The notes under the pieces: generated by a model | What the model saw: only the letters and a program-made list of their open reading frames with translations | Told to the model about the DNA's origin: nothing | Databases searched by the model: none | Source of the DNA: Alphaproteobacteria bacterium | GTDB taxonomy: Bacteria > Pseudomonadota > Alphaproteobacteria > Rhizobiales > JAKIUO01 | Direction of reading: 5' to 3' | Length of the DNA: 59,698 nucleotides | Assembly (NCBI GenBank): GCA_024280475.1 | Contig: JAJRQA010000227.1 | Location: forward strand, 1-59,698 | Part shown: positions 18,980 to 28,291 of the stretch, piece by piece | Position numbering within the stretch: position 1 is the first letter of the stretch | Layout of the letters: every line of letters starts with the position of its first letter | Translations under genes and position numbers: made by a program

Positions 18980-20929
18980 ATGACAAAGTCTGATAATCCT
19001 CAGAATGGCGGAAATGTTTTCGGCCAACCGCAACAAATGCAGCACCCTGGCCAGCAAAACCCGCCTGCACAAATGGAGCCTGGACACTATCATCCAGCCG
19101 CTCAGCAATTGGCCCCCCAAAACCCGGCCGTTGGCAACCAACCAGCAAACCCGCACGGTTACCTCCCCCAAGCTGGACAGCCAGTCCCTCCCATGCCCCA
19201 ACAAGTTGCCGGTCAATTACCGCCACCAATGCCTGGAAATCCACACCAGGCGTATGGTGAGCCTGCTGTGCCACAATTTGAAACTCCGGTTGATGATTAT
19301 CAATATCCACAGGGCCACTCTGTTTTGCCGGACGTCCCTGCCGTGGCAGTGCCACCGTCCATGCAGCCCCCTGCAGATCAAATGATGTCAGCCCCCATTC
19401 CCCAGATCCCTGGGGTGCCGCAGCAAGCTGTTGAGGCCGGTTACGCTGACGCAGTGGCGGCGAGTACTACAGGCGAGCAGATTTCACAGCGATTGGCGCA
19501 GTTTCAGAACCAGTATGAAGAAGAGGTTACAGGGGAACACTGGGGCGAACAGCAAGCCCCTGTTAGTGGCGCACCAAATAATGTTGACCCCTATGCTGCT
19601 CAGCCACCCGCGACTGATGAGTTTGCCGGATATGCTCCCCAGCCTTCTACCCAAGCTGATCAGTATGCTCAACCCCAAGACCTGTCTGCGCAGCACTATC
19701 AGGAACAGCCCTTACAGCCCTCACAAGGCTTTCAGCAGCCTCCTCAAGGCTATCAAGAAGCGCCAGCGGGGCAAGTTACTCCGCCGCCGCCGATGCAGGC
19801 CCCGCAAGGCTCCTACGAGTATGCAGGCCCAACACCAGATAGTTCTAATCAGCAATATGGTCAGGAAGAGCATCAATATGTCGGAGCTGCACCAGTACAA
19901 CAGGAACCTACTGGTGGTGGCATAAAGAAAATTATGTTCGGAGGCGCTTTTGTTGCTGCTCTGGCTGTTGGTGGTGGTGCGGCTTATACCTATCAATATA
20001 CCGATCTGTTTGGTGCAGGGGGGGCGAGTGGTTCCGCTCCAACGATCAAGGCTGCCTCATCACCTATAAAAATTATCAAGGATAAAATTGCTGGCGCAGG
20101 TGCCAGTATCAATAAAGCGATGCATAATCGCTTAAGTGGCAGCGATTCGTCGCCAGATGTTGTTTCAGGCGGCGACTCCATTGAAAAAGTGGTTGATTTA
20201 GCCATCGAAGACAAGAGTATTTCCGGGGATAAAATATCTGCCGCTAGCAAAGGCATGCTGAGTGATTCTGTAAGCCGGACAACTGGTGCAACGATCACGA
20301 TGAATAAACCTCGCCGCGTTAAAACACTGATCGTTAGGCCCGATGGAACGATTTTGCGGCCTGCTGGAAATAGCGTGGCAAAAGCAAAGGAAATGATCGC
20401 AAAGCCTGCGGCGCCTAAAGCGATTGGTCCAAGCACACTGGGGTCAGGTGCTTTCAACGTTGCCGGAAACAATCAAATTCGCCGTATGAAAACCATTCGC
20501 GAAGCGAGCAGCGCCCGGCTAATGGATAGCAATTCCGTCACCTCCATGAAAAAACCGGTTGTTAACGCTCCTAAGGCACAGATTGTTAAAAAGACCCTCG
20601 CCAAAAAAATTGTAAAAGCAAAAAAACCAACAGTAATCGCCAGCGTCGCGCGCCCGCAGGGCTCTGGAAATATCGGCCAGCCTTTTGTGGTTCAGGTTAC
20701 GTCACGCAGTTCGCAAACCAGTGCTTTGGCAGCTTTTGCTGACATGCAACAGAAATACCCTAACCTCATTGGTACCTATGCACCCGATATCCAGCGCGCT
20801 GATCTTGGCACCAAAGGCGTATGGTACCGCTTGCGTGTTGGGCCCGTTGGCTCCAAAGTGGCGGCCAGTGATCTGTGTACAAGTCTGAAACAGGCCGGTC
20901 ATCCCGGTTGTTTTGTGCGCCGCAAATAG
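18980..20929 (+). CDS. SPOR-domain membrane protein with long Pro/Gln-rich cytoplasmic region
   Basis: A 649-residue protein in three parts. Residues 1-310 are extremely rich in Pro and Gln (repeated QQ, PQ and PP steps), acidic and almost certainly disordered. One membrane helix follows at about 316-338 (IMFGGAFVAALAVGGGAA). The rest is periplasmic, Lys/Ala/Ser-rich, and ends in a SPOR domain at about 567-649 (QPFVVQVTSRSSQTSALAAF ... CFVRRK). SPOR domains bind denuded glycan strands at the division septum. This gene lies between argS and nagZ in many Hyphomicrobiales. The division role is inferred from the domain and neighbours. Confidence 0.85.
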   Translation: MTKSDNPQNGGNVFGQPQQMQHPGQQNPPAQMEPGHYHPAAQQLAPQNPAVGNQPANPHGYLPQAGQPVPPMPQQVAGQLPPPMPGNPHQAYGEPAVPQFETPVDDYQYPQGHSVLPDVPAVAVPPSMQPPADQMMSAPIPQIPGVPQQAVEAGYADAVAASTTGEQISQRLAQFQNQYEEEVTGEHWGEQQAPVSGAPNNVDPYAAQPPATDEFAGYAPQPSTQADQYAQPQDLSAQHYQEQPLQPSQGFQQPPQGYQEAPAGQVTPPPPMQAPQGSYEYAGPTPDSSNQQYGQEEHQYVGAAPVQQEPTGGGIKKIMFGGAFVAALAVGGGAAYTYQYTDLFGAGGASGSAPTIKAASSPIKIIKDKIAGAGASINKAMHNRLSGSDSSPDVVSGGDSIEKVVDLAIEDKSISGDKISAASKGMLSDSVSRTTGATITMNKPRRVKTLIVRPDGTILRPAGNSVAKAKEMIAKPAAPKAIGPSTLGSGAFNVAGNNQIRRMKTIREASSARLMDSNSVTSMKKPVVNAPKAQIVKKTLAKKIVKAKKPTVIASVARPQGSGNIGQPFVVQVTSRSSQTSALAAFADMQQKYPNLIGTYAPDIQRADLGTKGVWYRLRVGPVGSKVAASDLCTSLKQAGHPGCFVRRK

Positions 20930-20983
20930 ATCTGGGTTCAAAATTGTTGACCGGCCTCCCGCAATCAGGTTATTTGCCCTGTC

Positions 20984-21991
20984 ATGACTTTAAAAGCTTT
21001 TATAACCGGTGTTGCCGGCCCGCGATTGCTTGACAAGGAAAAAGCGTTCCTCAAAGAATCGCGTCCTTGTGGTCTCATTGTATTCGATCGCAATATCGAA
21101 AACAGGGATCAGCTAAAGCGCCTTGTCGATGATTTTCGCGAAGCGGTTGGTTCTGACCGACAATTCATCTTGATTGATCAAGAAGGCGGACGTATCCAGC
21201 GGATGCGCGCTCCTCATTGGAAAATATGGCCTGCTGGTGCTCGCTATGGTGAACTTTACAAGACCGATCCAGCAGCAGCCAGACAAGGGGCTGAACTGGT
21301 CTATCAAATGATGAGCGAAGAGCTGCTGGATGTGGGAATCAATGTCAACTGTGTGCCGCTGCTTGATATTCCGGTGCCCGGTGCGCACGACATCATTGGT
21401 GACCGGGCCTTGTCGGGTGATCTTAAAACCATAATCGAACTTGGCCGCTCTGTCGCCAAAGGCAATCTGAATGGAGGCGTGCTGCCGGTCATCAAGCATA
21501 TTCCAGGGCATGGGAGAGCTACGTCCGATAGCCATATTGCCCTGCCAACGATTGAGGTCTCGCGTACGGTACTTGAGCAGACGGATTTCAAAACCTTCAA
21601 GGCACTGAATGATTTGCCTTTGGCCATGACCGGACATTTGCTGATGACCGATCTTGATCCTGACCTCAATGTCAGCGTATCCAGGCAGATTATCTTTGAA
21701 GTTATCAGAGACTGGATCGGTTTTGATGGTCTGTTGATGAGTGACGATCTATCCATGGAAGCCCTGTCAGGCACTATTGGGGAGAGAGGACGCGATGTGG
21801 TGGACGCCGGCTGTGATGTGGCCTTGTACTGCAAGGGCGTCTTTGCTCAAATGCTTGATGTGGCTGCCAGCGTACCTGATCTGGAGGGCAAAGCGGCGCA
21901 AAGGTTTGCTTTGGCTCATGAGCAGATCAAAACACCAGCTCCATATGATAGAGAGCTGGCTCTCCACCTGCTATCCCGGCTACAGGCCTGA
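20984..21991 (+). CDS. nagZ: Beta-N-acetylhexosaminidase (glycoside hydrolase family 3)
   Basis: Cytoplasmic enzyme that removes GlcNAc from anhydro-muropeptides in peptidoglycan recycling. It has 335 residues, the single-domain GH3 form typical of NagZ. The diagnostic KHIPGHGRATSDSH motif is at about residues 168-181, its His-Asp pair acting as general acid/base, and the nucleophile region is GLLMSDDLSMEAL near 245. The product feeds AnmK, encoded at 9922. It starts 54 bases after the SPOR gene and runs almost into scpA, so it belongs to the same transcript. Confidence 0.95.
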   Translation: MTLKAFITGVAGPRLLDKEKAFLKESRPCGLIVFDRNIENRDQLKRLVDDFREAVGSDRQFILIDQEGGRIQRMRAPHWKIWPAGARYGELYKTDPAAARQGAELVYQMMSEELLDVGINVNCVPLLDIPVPGAHDIIGDRALSGDLKTIIELGRSVAKGNLNGGVLPVIKHIPGHGRATSDSHIALPTIEVSRTVLEQTDFKTFKALNDLPLAMTGHLLMTDLDPDLNVSVSRQIIFEVIRDWIGFDGLLMSDDLSMEALSGTIGERGRDVVDAGCDVALYCKGVFAQMLDVAASVPDLEGKAAQRFALAHEQIKTPAPYDRELALHLLSRLQA

Positions 21992-22033
21992 CGTCACTTG
22001 ACGTTGATGTTTGTTTCGTGCGGAATGGATCTC

Positions 22034-22852
22034 ATGGCAGATAATGACAAGTATCAAAATGACGATGACTGGGAAGGGCAAACGGAATGCCTTCCAAAAG
22101 ACGCGTCTGATGGCGGCTTTATTGTTGATATTGAAGGCTTTGAGGGGCCACTGGATTTAATGCTGGCGCTGGCCAGAACCCACAAGCTTGATCTCACGAA
22201 TATATCCATTTTGTATTTGGCAGAGCAATATTTGAGCTTTGTCGAAAAGGCGCGGGCCTTGCGTCTTGATATTGCCGCAGATTATCTGGTGATGGCGGCC
22301 TGGTTGACCTATCTGAAATCGCGCCTTTTGCTACCTGACGAAAGCGATGATGAGGAAGAGCTTAGCGGCGATGAGCTGGCTGCAAGACTGGCTTTTCGCC
22401 TCAAACGGCTGGAGGCCATGCGCGGTGCAGGGGAGGTCCTGCTCGAGGGAAAACAGCTGCACAATGACTTTTTCCCAAGGGGACAGCCTGAAGGCATCAC
22501 TGTCTTGCGACAAAGTCTCTATGAAGCTGATATCTATGATTTGCTGAGCGCTTATGCGGCTGGTCGTCTTCGCAAGGTCGTGTCTGTTGTGCATCCCGGC
22601 CGCGAGCGGCGCAAGGTCTGGTCGATCAAGCAAGCGAGGAAGCAGTTGGAAAAAATAATCGGTTTTGATTGTGAGTGGGCCCCCATTGATGCGCTGTTGG
22701 CGGGATTTTTGGCCGATCCTGTCGAAAGCCGGACAGCCCTTGCTGCAGCATTTGGCGCCTCGTTGGAAATGGCCCGTGAGGGGGTTGTTGAACTGCGCCA
22801 GGATAGCCCTTTCAATCCTTTGTATCTTCGTCGTAAGGGAGAAGGTGAATGA
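22034..22852 (+). CDS. scpA: Segregation and condensation protein A (kleisin)
   Basis: The kleisin subunit of the SMC-ScpAB condensin that organises the chromosome. It has 272 residues from the ATG at 22034 (MADNDKYQ); upstream TTG and ATG codons in frame are possible but lack family support, and no start has a strong ribosome-binding site. The N-terminal signature FEGPLDLMLALARTHKLDL and the AADYLVMAAWLTYLKSRLLL helix bind the SMC neck; a C-terminal winged-helix region is present. Its stop overlaps the scpB start by ATGA. SMC itself is elsewhere. Confidence 0.94.
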   Translation: MADNDKYQNDDDWEGQTECLPKDASDGGFIVDIEGFEGPLDLMLALARTHKLDLTNISILYLAEQYLSFVEKARALRLDIAADYLVMAAWLTYLKSRLLLPDESDDEEELSGDELAARLAFRLKRLEAMRGAGEVLLEGKQLHNDFFPRGQPEGITVLRQSLYEADIYDLLSAYAAGRLRKVVSVVHPGRERRKVWSIKQARKQLEKIIGFDCEWAPIDALLAGFLADPVESRTALAAAFGASLEMAREGVVELRQDSPFNPLYLRRKGEGE

Positions 22853-23475
22853 GTAATATAACAGAACAACAGCGTAAGCTTGAAGCTTTGCTGTTTGCCG
22901 CGACAGAGCCTCTTGACCTTCGTACCTTGCTGGCATATCTGAGCGTTGATGATGAGTATCGGGATCAGATCGAAGAAGATCTCATTGTGTTGCAACGCCA
23001 CTATGAAAACCGCGGTATTCACCTTGTCAATGTGGCTGCCAAATGGGCATTCAGGACAGCAGTCGATCTTTGCGACTTACTGGAGCGTCATAAGGTTGTG
23101 CCCCGCAAACTGTCGCGAGCCGCTCTCGAGACACTGGCGATCATTGCCTATCATCAGCCCACAACCCGTGCAGAAATTGAAGAGATTAGAGGTGTGAGTA
23201 CGTCAAAGGGCACGTTGGATGTACTACTTGAAACCAGTTGGATCCGCCCGCGAGGACGTCGTATGACGCCAGGGCGACCGATTACCTATGGCACAAGTGA
23301 TGGTTTTTTAGACCATTTTGGCTTTGATTCGATCAAGGAATTGCCCGGACTTGCTGAGTTGAAGGGGGCTGGATTACTGGATAATAATCTGCCCGCTGGA
23401 TTCGATGTACCTCTCCCACATGATAATATGGCACTCCAGCAGGATGAATTGCCACTCGAAGAGTGCGAAGAGTAG
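22849..23475 (+). CDS. scpB: Segregation and condensation protein B
   Basis: The kite subunit of the SMC-ScpAB complex, 208 residues, with two winged-helix domains. The signature EALLFAATEPLDLRTLLAYL is at the N-terminus, and LSRAALETLAIIAYHQPTTRAEIEEIRG in two parts lies at about 87-115. The start is fixed by the ATGA overlap with scpA. The acidic C-terminal tail (LPLEECEE) is usual. Co-transcription with nagZ and tatABC is conserved among alphaproteobacteria. Confidence 0.95.
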   Translation: MSNITEQQRKLEALLFAATEPLDLRTLLAYLSVDDEYRDQIEEDLIVLQRHYENRGIHLVNVAAKWAFRTAVDLCDLLERHKVVPRKLSRAALETLAIIAYHQPTTRAEIEEIRGVSTSKGTLDVLLETSWIRPRGRRMTPGRPITYGTSDGFLDHFGFDSIKELPGLAELKGAGLLDNNLPAGFDVPLPHDNMALQQDELPLEECEE

Positions 23476-23608
23476 GGGGCAAGGAGGGCTGTTTAGCCTT
23501 TTTTACTGCGATGCTTGCGGCTAGCCATTGTTTTTGCAATATTGCCTGATAGATAATAGTTTTTCCAAGCCTTTTATGTAAAAGGCGTTGTTGCAAGGAG
23601 ATAATTGC

Positions 23609-23836
23609 ATGTCACCAGGTTGGCCACAAATCCTGCTCGTCGTAGTTCTGCTGGTTCTTTTGTTTGGCCGCGGAAAAATATCAGAAATGATGGGCGACGT
23701 TGCCAAGGGAATCAAAAGCTTCAAAAAAGGTATGGCAGATGATGTAGAAGAAGCATCTGACAAGACTTCTCATACCATCGAACATGAAGCAAAAGCTGCA
23801 ACAGATGCGAGCAAAGAAGAAAGCAAGGCTAGCTAA
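23609..23836 (+). CDS. tatA: Sec-independent translocase protein TatA
   Basis: The pore-forming Tat subunit that exports folded proteins. 75 residues: one N-terminal membrane helix ([18 protein letters not shown]), the conserved FGRGKI hinge, then an amphipathic helix and a charged tail. The ATG at 23609 has an ideal AAGGAG 8 bases upstream; an in-frame TTG 21 bases earlier is rejected. It begins the tatABC cluster, 133 bases after scpB, a gap that may hold an extra promoter. Confidence 0.95.
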   Translation: MSPGWPQILLVVVLLVLLFGRGKISEMMGDVAKGIKSFKKGMADDVEEASDKTSHTIEHEAKAATDASKEESKAS

Positions 23837-23895
23837 ATTGCCTTGTTGTGGCTGTTCTCGAATGATCAGCCATTTCATCACCCATAGGGATTTTC

Positions 23896-24345
23896 ATGTT
23901 TGATATTGGTATCGGATTCAGTGAATTGATGCTGCTGGCAGTGCTTGTAATCATTGTCGTCGGGCCTGAAGAGTTGCCCTCCCTCCTGCGGACCATTGGT
24001 CGCTATATAAAGCAGGTAAAGAGCATTGCCAGTGATTTTCGCTCCCAGGTTGATGAAGCGATAAAGGAGCCAATGGAAGATATTCAAGAGAGTATTGACG
24101 GCGTTTCCGAAAATCTTGACGATGACCCTTTTGGGGAAGAAGATCTAATCGACTTCGAGGAACATAATCAAGATATCCTCGATAAAGAACAAGACGACCT
24201 GCAAAATGAAACTGCCACCCAAAAAGCTCTTCGTGAAAGCGGTCTGGATGGACTTGATCCTGCTCCAGAAGCTGATGACGAGACAGAAACATTGAGCCAA
24301 GCGCGGGATAATGATGTGGTTCTGGCTAAAAAGAGTGGAACCTGA
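23896..24345 (+). CDS. tatB: Sec-independent translocase protein TatB
   Basis: Works with TatC as the receptor for twin-arginine signal peptides. 149 residues: N-terminal membrane helix FDIGIGFSELMLLAVLVIIV with the Glu at position 8-9 typical of TatB, the GPEELP hinge, an amphipathic helix (RTIGRYIKQVKSIASDF) and a long, very acidic tail. Length and tail separate it from TatA. TatC starts 3 bases after its stop. Confidence 0.94.
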   Translation: MFDIGIGFSELMLLAVLVIIVVGPEELPSLLRTIGRYIKQVKSIASDFRSQVDEAIKEPMEDIQESIDGVSENLDDDPFGEEDLIDFEEHNQDILDKEQDDLQNETATQKALRESGLDGLDPAPEADDETETLSQARDNDVVLAKKSGT

Positions 24346-24348
24346 TCT

Positions 24349-25182
24349 GTGAGCGATCTTCAATCTGAAATGAAAGCTGTTGACGACAGCAAAGCACCGC
24401 TGATCTCGCACCTTATCGAGCTTCGCCAGCGGCTGATCTGGGCGATTGCCGGAATTACTGTAGCGTTTTTGATCTGCTTTTACTTTTCCGATGAGCTGTT
24501 TCGCATCTTGCTTTGGCCAGCAGCTTCCGCGGCTGGCGGTTATTCAAAACTGCAGATGATTTACACATCACCGCCTGAATATTTTTTCACGAAGCTAAAA
24601 CTTGCTCTGTTTGGCGCCATGTTTATGGCCTTTCCGCTGATCGCCTCGCAAGTCTATATGTTCGTTGCTCCTGGCCTTTATAAAAACGAGCGCAGATCTT
24701 TCATCCCTTATCTGATTGCCACACCGATCCTGTTCGTGATGGGAGCAGCGCTGGTCTATTTTCTCATAATGCCGCTGGCTATGGCGTTCTTTCTTGCGCA
24801 AGCTGCAACCGGACCAGTTGATCCTGATACTGGCAGGGCGTTAATCAAGGATTTTTTCAAGGTCAGTGAATATTTAAGTTTCATCATGTTGTTGATACTG
24901 GCCTTTGGCATGAGTTTCCAGATGCCGGTCATTCTTACCTTGATGGGGCGTGCCGGTCTTGTCACGGCTGATACATTACGTGCCAAGCGAAAGTTTGCCG
25001 TTGTAGGTGTTTTTGCGATGGCTGCCTTTTTGACACCACCTGACCTGATCACCCAGACCGGCCTGGCGATTCCCACTCTGGCGCTTTACGAGCTGTCAAT
25101 TTTGGCAGTTCAGCTTGTTGAAAAAAAGCGTGCAGCAAAAGAGGCAGACGATGAGCCTGACGACGAGGTTGTTGACGATTGA
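24349..25182 (+). CDS. tatC: Sec-independent translocase protein TatC
   Basis: The six-helix core of the Tat receptor. 277 residues with [16 protein letters not shown] at the N-terminus (family signature), periplasmic loops with the [13 protein letters not shown] motif near residue 65, and six membrane spans. It starts at GTG, 3 bases after the tatB stop, so translation is coupled. An ATG 21 bases downstream would remove conserved residues only marginally. The acidic C-terminus ([12 protein letters not shown]) is cytoplasmic. Confidence 0.95.
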   Translation: MSDLQSEMKAVDDSKAPLISHLIELRQRLIWAIAGITVAFLICFYFSDELFRILLWPAASAAGGYSKLQMIYTSPPEYFFTKLKLALFGAMFMAFPLIASQVYMFVAPGLYKNERRSFIPYLIATPILFVMGAALVYFLIMPLAMAFFLAQAATGPVDPDTGRALIKDFFKVSEYLSFIMLLILAFGMSFQMPVILTLMGRAGLVTADTLRAKRKFAVVGVFAMAAFLTPPDLITQTGLAIPTLALYELSILAVQLVEKKRAAKEADDEPDDEVVDD

Positions 25183-25282
25183 TCCACGTGGTTGATTTAA
25201 TCGCGCAAGTTCTTGCTGCAATATGCTAATCAGACTATCACTATCGCAATCAATATGACCTCATATAGAGCGAGAATTCCCC

Positions 25283-26563
25283 TTGTTTGATATAAAATGG
25301 ATCCGTAAAAATCCGCAAGTATTTGATGCTGGTTTGGCGTTGCGGGGGCTGGAGCCCCATGCCAAAGAAATCGTCGCACTCGATTTTGAGCGCCGAAATG
25401 CGATAGCCGAGTTGCAAGAAGCGCAAGGCAAACGCAATGAAGCCGCCAAGCAAATCGGCAAAGCCAAGGGCTCTGGCGATGACAAGCTGGCGCAAAAACT
25501 GATTGACGAAGTCGCTGATCAAAAAGATCTGATCCGCTCTGGTGAAGAAGCAGAGCGCCGCCTGAACAACGAAATAGGCGATATTTTAGCTGCGATTCCC
25601 AATATTCCTTTTAGTGATGTCCCCAAAGGCGGCGGGGAAGAAGATAACCAGCTTGTGCGCACGCAAGGGGAGGTGCCGACCTTTGATTTTGAGCCAAAAC
25701 AACATTTTGAGATTGGTGAAGCTCTGGGGCAAATGGATTTTGATCTCGCGGCCAAAATGTCCGGCTCTAGATTTGTCATTTTGCGCGGTGAACTCGCACG
25801 CCTCGAGCGCGCACTGGCAGCCTTCATGCTCGACATGCACACCCTTGAGCACGGCTATGAAGAAATAAATGTGCCGTTGCTGGTGCGTGATGACGCCGTT
25901 TTTGGGACCGCGCAATTGCCTAAATTTGCAGAGGATTTATTTCGCACTGAAGATGGATATTGGTTGATACCCACTGGCGAGGTACCGCTCGCTAATCTGG
26001 TGCGCGAAAATATCATTGACGAGCATCAATTGCCCTTGCGCTTTACGGCACACACATCGTGTTTTCGCTCTGAAGCTGGATCGGCCGGCAGAGATACACG
26101 CGGCATGATCCGCCAGCACCAGTTTTCAAAAGTTGAAATGATCTCAATCGCACATCCAGATAAATCGGATGCCGAGCATGAGCACATGACGAAATGCGCT
26201 GAAGAAGTGCTCAAGCGTCTTGGGTTGCCCTACCGCGTTATGTTGTTATGCACGGGAGATATGGGCTTTGCGGCGCGTCGTACCTTTGACCTTGAGGTCT
26301 GGTTGCCAGGACAAGATACCTATCGTGAAATCTCCAGCATATCTGTATGTGGGGATTTTCAGGCACGCCGCATGAATGCTCGCTATCGGGGTGAAAGCCA
26401 AAAGCATATCGGTTTTGTTCATACACTGAACGGTTCTGGGTTGGCCATTGGGCGCACGCTGGTTGCGGTACTCGAAAACTATCAACAGGCTGATGGGAGT
26501 GTTTTGGTTCCCGATGCCTTGCGACCCTATATGAACGGCTTAGAACAGATCGGCCCGAGATAA
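25283..26563 (+). CDS. serS: Seryl-tRNA synthetase (TTG start)
   Basis: Charges tRNA-Ser; class II, 426 residues. The N-terminal coiled-coil arm covers about residues 28-105; motif 2 includes [16 protein letters not shown] and motif 3 [18 protein letters not shown]. The family N-terminus ([11 protein letters not shown]) begins exactly at a TTG codon, and an in-frame TGA lies about 27 bases upstream with no ATG or GTG between, so TTG must be the initiator. The ribosome-binding site is poor (GCGAG). The stop TAA overlaps the surE ATG by one base. Confidence 0.95.
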   Translation: MFDIKWIRKNPQVFDAGLALRGLEPHAKEIVALDFERRNAIAELQEAQGKRNEAAKQIGKAKGSGDDKLAQKLIDEVADQKDLIRSGEEAERRLNNEIGDILAAIPNIPFSDVPKGGGEEDNQLVRTQGEVPTFDFEPKQHFEIGEALGQMDFDLAAKMSGSRFVILRGELARLERALAAFMLDMHTLEHGYEEINVPLLVRDDAVFGTAQLPKFAEDLFRTEDGYWLIPTGEVPLANLVRENIIDEHQLPLRFTAHTSCFRSEAGSAGRDTRGMIRQHQFSKVEMISIAHPDKSDAEHEHMTKCAEEVLKRLGLPYRVMLLCTGDMGFAARRTFDLEVWLPGQDTYREISSISVCGDFQARRMNARYRGESQKHIGFVHTLNGSGLAIGRTLVAVLENYQQADGSVLVPDALRPYMNGLEQIGPR

Positions 26564-27339
26564 TGCGTATTCTCTTGACCAATGATGATGGCATTCACGC
26601 GCCCGGCCTCGATATTTTAAAACAAATCGCTGATGAGCTAAGTGATGATATATGGATCGTTGCTCCCGAGACCAATCAAAGTGGTGTTTCTCATTCCCTG
26701 ACATTGCATGATCCCTTGAGGGTGCGCTATTTGCACGATCGCAAAATGGCCATTGCTGGCACCCCGACAGATTGCGTGCTGATTGGCGTTCTGGAACTTT
26801 TGGGCGACCAAAAGCCCGATCTCATTTTATCAGGTGTCAATCGGGGACAAAATACTTCAGATGATGCGACCTATTCCGGCACCATCGCGGGAGCGATGGA
26901 GGGCACATTGCTCGGCATTCCCTCAATTGCCCTTTCGCAGGCCGGGTATGGGGGGGGAGGCGATGGTGAAAAAGCCATAAAATGGGATACGGCCGCCGCG
27001 CATGGCGCTAAAACTATTGAAAAACTGCTGGCAGCAGGTTGGCCGCCTCGCGTGCTCATTAATGTCAATTTTCCAAATTGTGCGCCTGAAGAGGTGAGGG
27101 GCATTGAAGTGACTAATCAGGGCTATGCGGATCCTAACATCTCGCTGAAATTCTTGCGTCGCGAGGATATGCATGGCGCGCCTTATTACTGGTTGCAATA
27201 TAAAAGGAACACCAAGAACCCCCCTCAAGGATCAGACCTTGGAGCCATCCACTCACGGCGGATATCCGTCACGCCAATGCATCTGGATCTCACCCATTAT
27301 GAGACCTGCCAGTCTCTTCACAATAAGCTTGAAGAATAG
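26563..27339 (+). CDS. surE: 5'/3'-nucleotidase SurE
   Basis: Metal-dependent nucleoside monophosphatase linked to stationary-phase survival. 258 residues with the Asp-Asp metal site in LLTNDDGIHAPGL at the N-terminus, Ser in ETNQSGVSHS near 39-45, and GVNRGQNTSDDATYSGT near 92-108. The TAATG overlap with serS means coupled translation. surE-pcm-lytM order is widely conserved in proteobacteria and points to a shared role in stress and damage repair. Confidence 0.96.
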   Translation: MRILLTNDDGIHAPGLDILKQIADELSDDIWIVAPETNQSGVSHSLTLHDPLRVRYLHDRKMAIAGTPTDCVLIGVLELLGDQKPDLILSGVNRGQNTSDDATYSGTIAGAMEGTLLGIPSIALSQAGYGGGGDGEKAIKWDTAAAHGAKTIEKLLAAGWPPRVLINVNFPNCAPEEVRGIEVTNQGYADPNISLKFLRREDMHGAPYYWLQYKRNTKNPPQGSDLGAIHSRRISVTPMHLDLTHYETCQSLHNKLEE

Positions 27340-27445
27340 CTGGTCCTTGTTTTTGCTATTTAGCCCCGTCTTTGCCACTATTGTCTGTGAGCAAATAAAG
27401 TCATAGAAGTTGGGCTGGCAAACAGGGCTATTAGCAAAAGAGCGA

Positions 27446-28099
27446 ATGATGATAAATGCCATTGGGGTCAATGATCAAGTTTCCCTTGTCATGGCCCTGC
27501 GCAAAAAAGGGATCAGCGATATTGAAATATTGCGGGCGATGGAACTCGTACCGCGAGAATATTTCACGCATCCAGCGTTCAAAGAGCAGGCCTATTACGA
27601 CATAGCCCTGCCAATCGACTGCGGGCAAACTATATCGCAACCCTATATTGTTGCGTATATGAGCGAAGTACTGGCCGTTGATAAAGCCCAAAAAATATTG
27701 GAAATCGGCACGGGTTCGGGGTACCAAACGGCTGTATTGTCTCATCTGGGACGGCGGGTATTTACGATTGAAGCACATCGGGAATTGCACAATAGCGCGC
27801 AGCAAAAGTTCGATGATCTTGAGCTTGATAATATCGTCACCAAAGTAGGAGATGGTTTTGAAGGATGGCCAGAACAGGCTCCGTTCGACCGTATTGTTGT
27901 CACGGCCGCCGCTCCAGAGATACCCTCGCCACTGCTGGAGCAATTGGCTTTGGGCGGGCGTTTGGTCATGCCGGTTGGGGATAGTCGAGACAGCCAGAAA
28001 ATCACGATAGTTGATCGAACAAATAGCGGTTTTGAGCGTGAGCAGACCTTGCCTGTACAATTTGTACCACTGGTGCGCTGCAACGAAAACATGGATTAG
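27446..28099 (+). CDS. pcm: Protein-L-isoaspartate O-methyltransferase
   Basis: Methylates isoaspartyl residues in aged proteins so that they can be repaired. 217 residues from the ATG at 27446, with the SAM-binding motif I ILEIGTGSGYQTAVL near residue 74, GGRLVMPVG near 172, and the substrate region IDCGQTISQPYIVAYM near 53-68. A TTG 36 bases earlier is in frame but has no support. It follows surE by 106 bases. Confidence 0.95.
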   Translation: MMINAIGVNDQVSLVMALRKKGISDIEILRAMELVPREYFTHPAFKEQAYYDIALPIDCGQTISQPYIVAYMSEVLAVDKAQKILEIGTGSGYQTAVLSHLGRRVFTIEAHRELHNSAQQKFDDLELDNIVTKVGDGFEGWPEQAPFDRIVVTAAAPEIPSPLLEQLALGGRLVMPVGDSRDSQKITIVDRTNSGFEREQTLPVQFVPLVRCNENMD

Positions 28100-28291
28100 G
28101 CACCTATTTCGTGTGCATAAAGACGAACCTCACAAAATCGCCCGATTTGTGCCCTCCCTGTGCCACAAGCAATTCATACTTTATGTCATTAATGCGTATG
28201 ACCAATTCACGAATTTTTTTTCATAAGCGATTCCATTAACGTTGCGTTAATATTTAATCGCCTAAATTTAACTCTGTTATAGGTGAGTAAA

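Noticed and set aside
27431-28060. Reverse 209-residue open frame in pcm
   Set aside because: Antisense to a complete methyltransferase gene.
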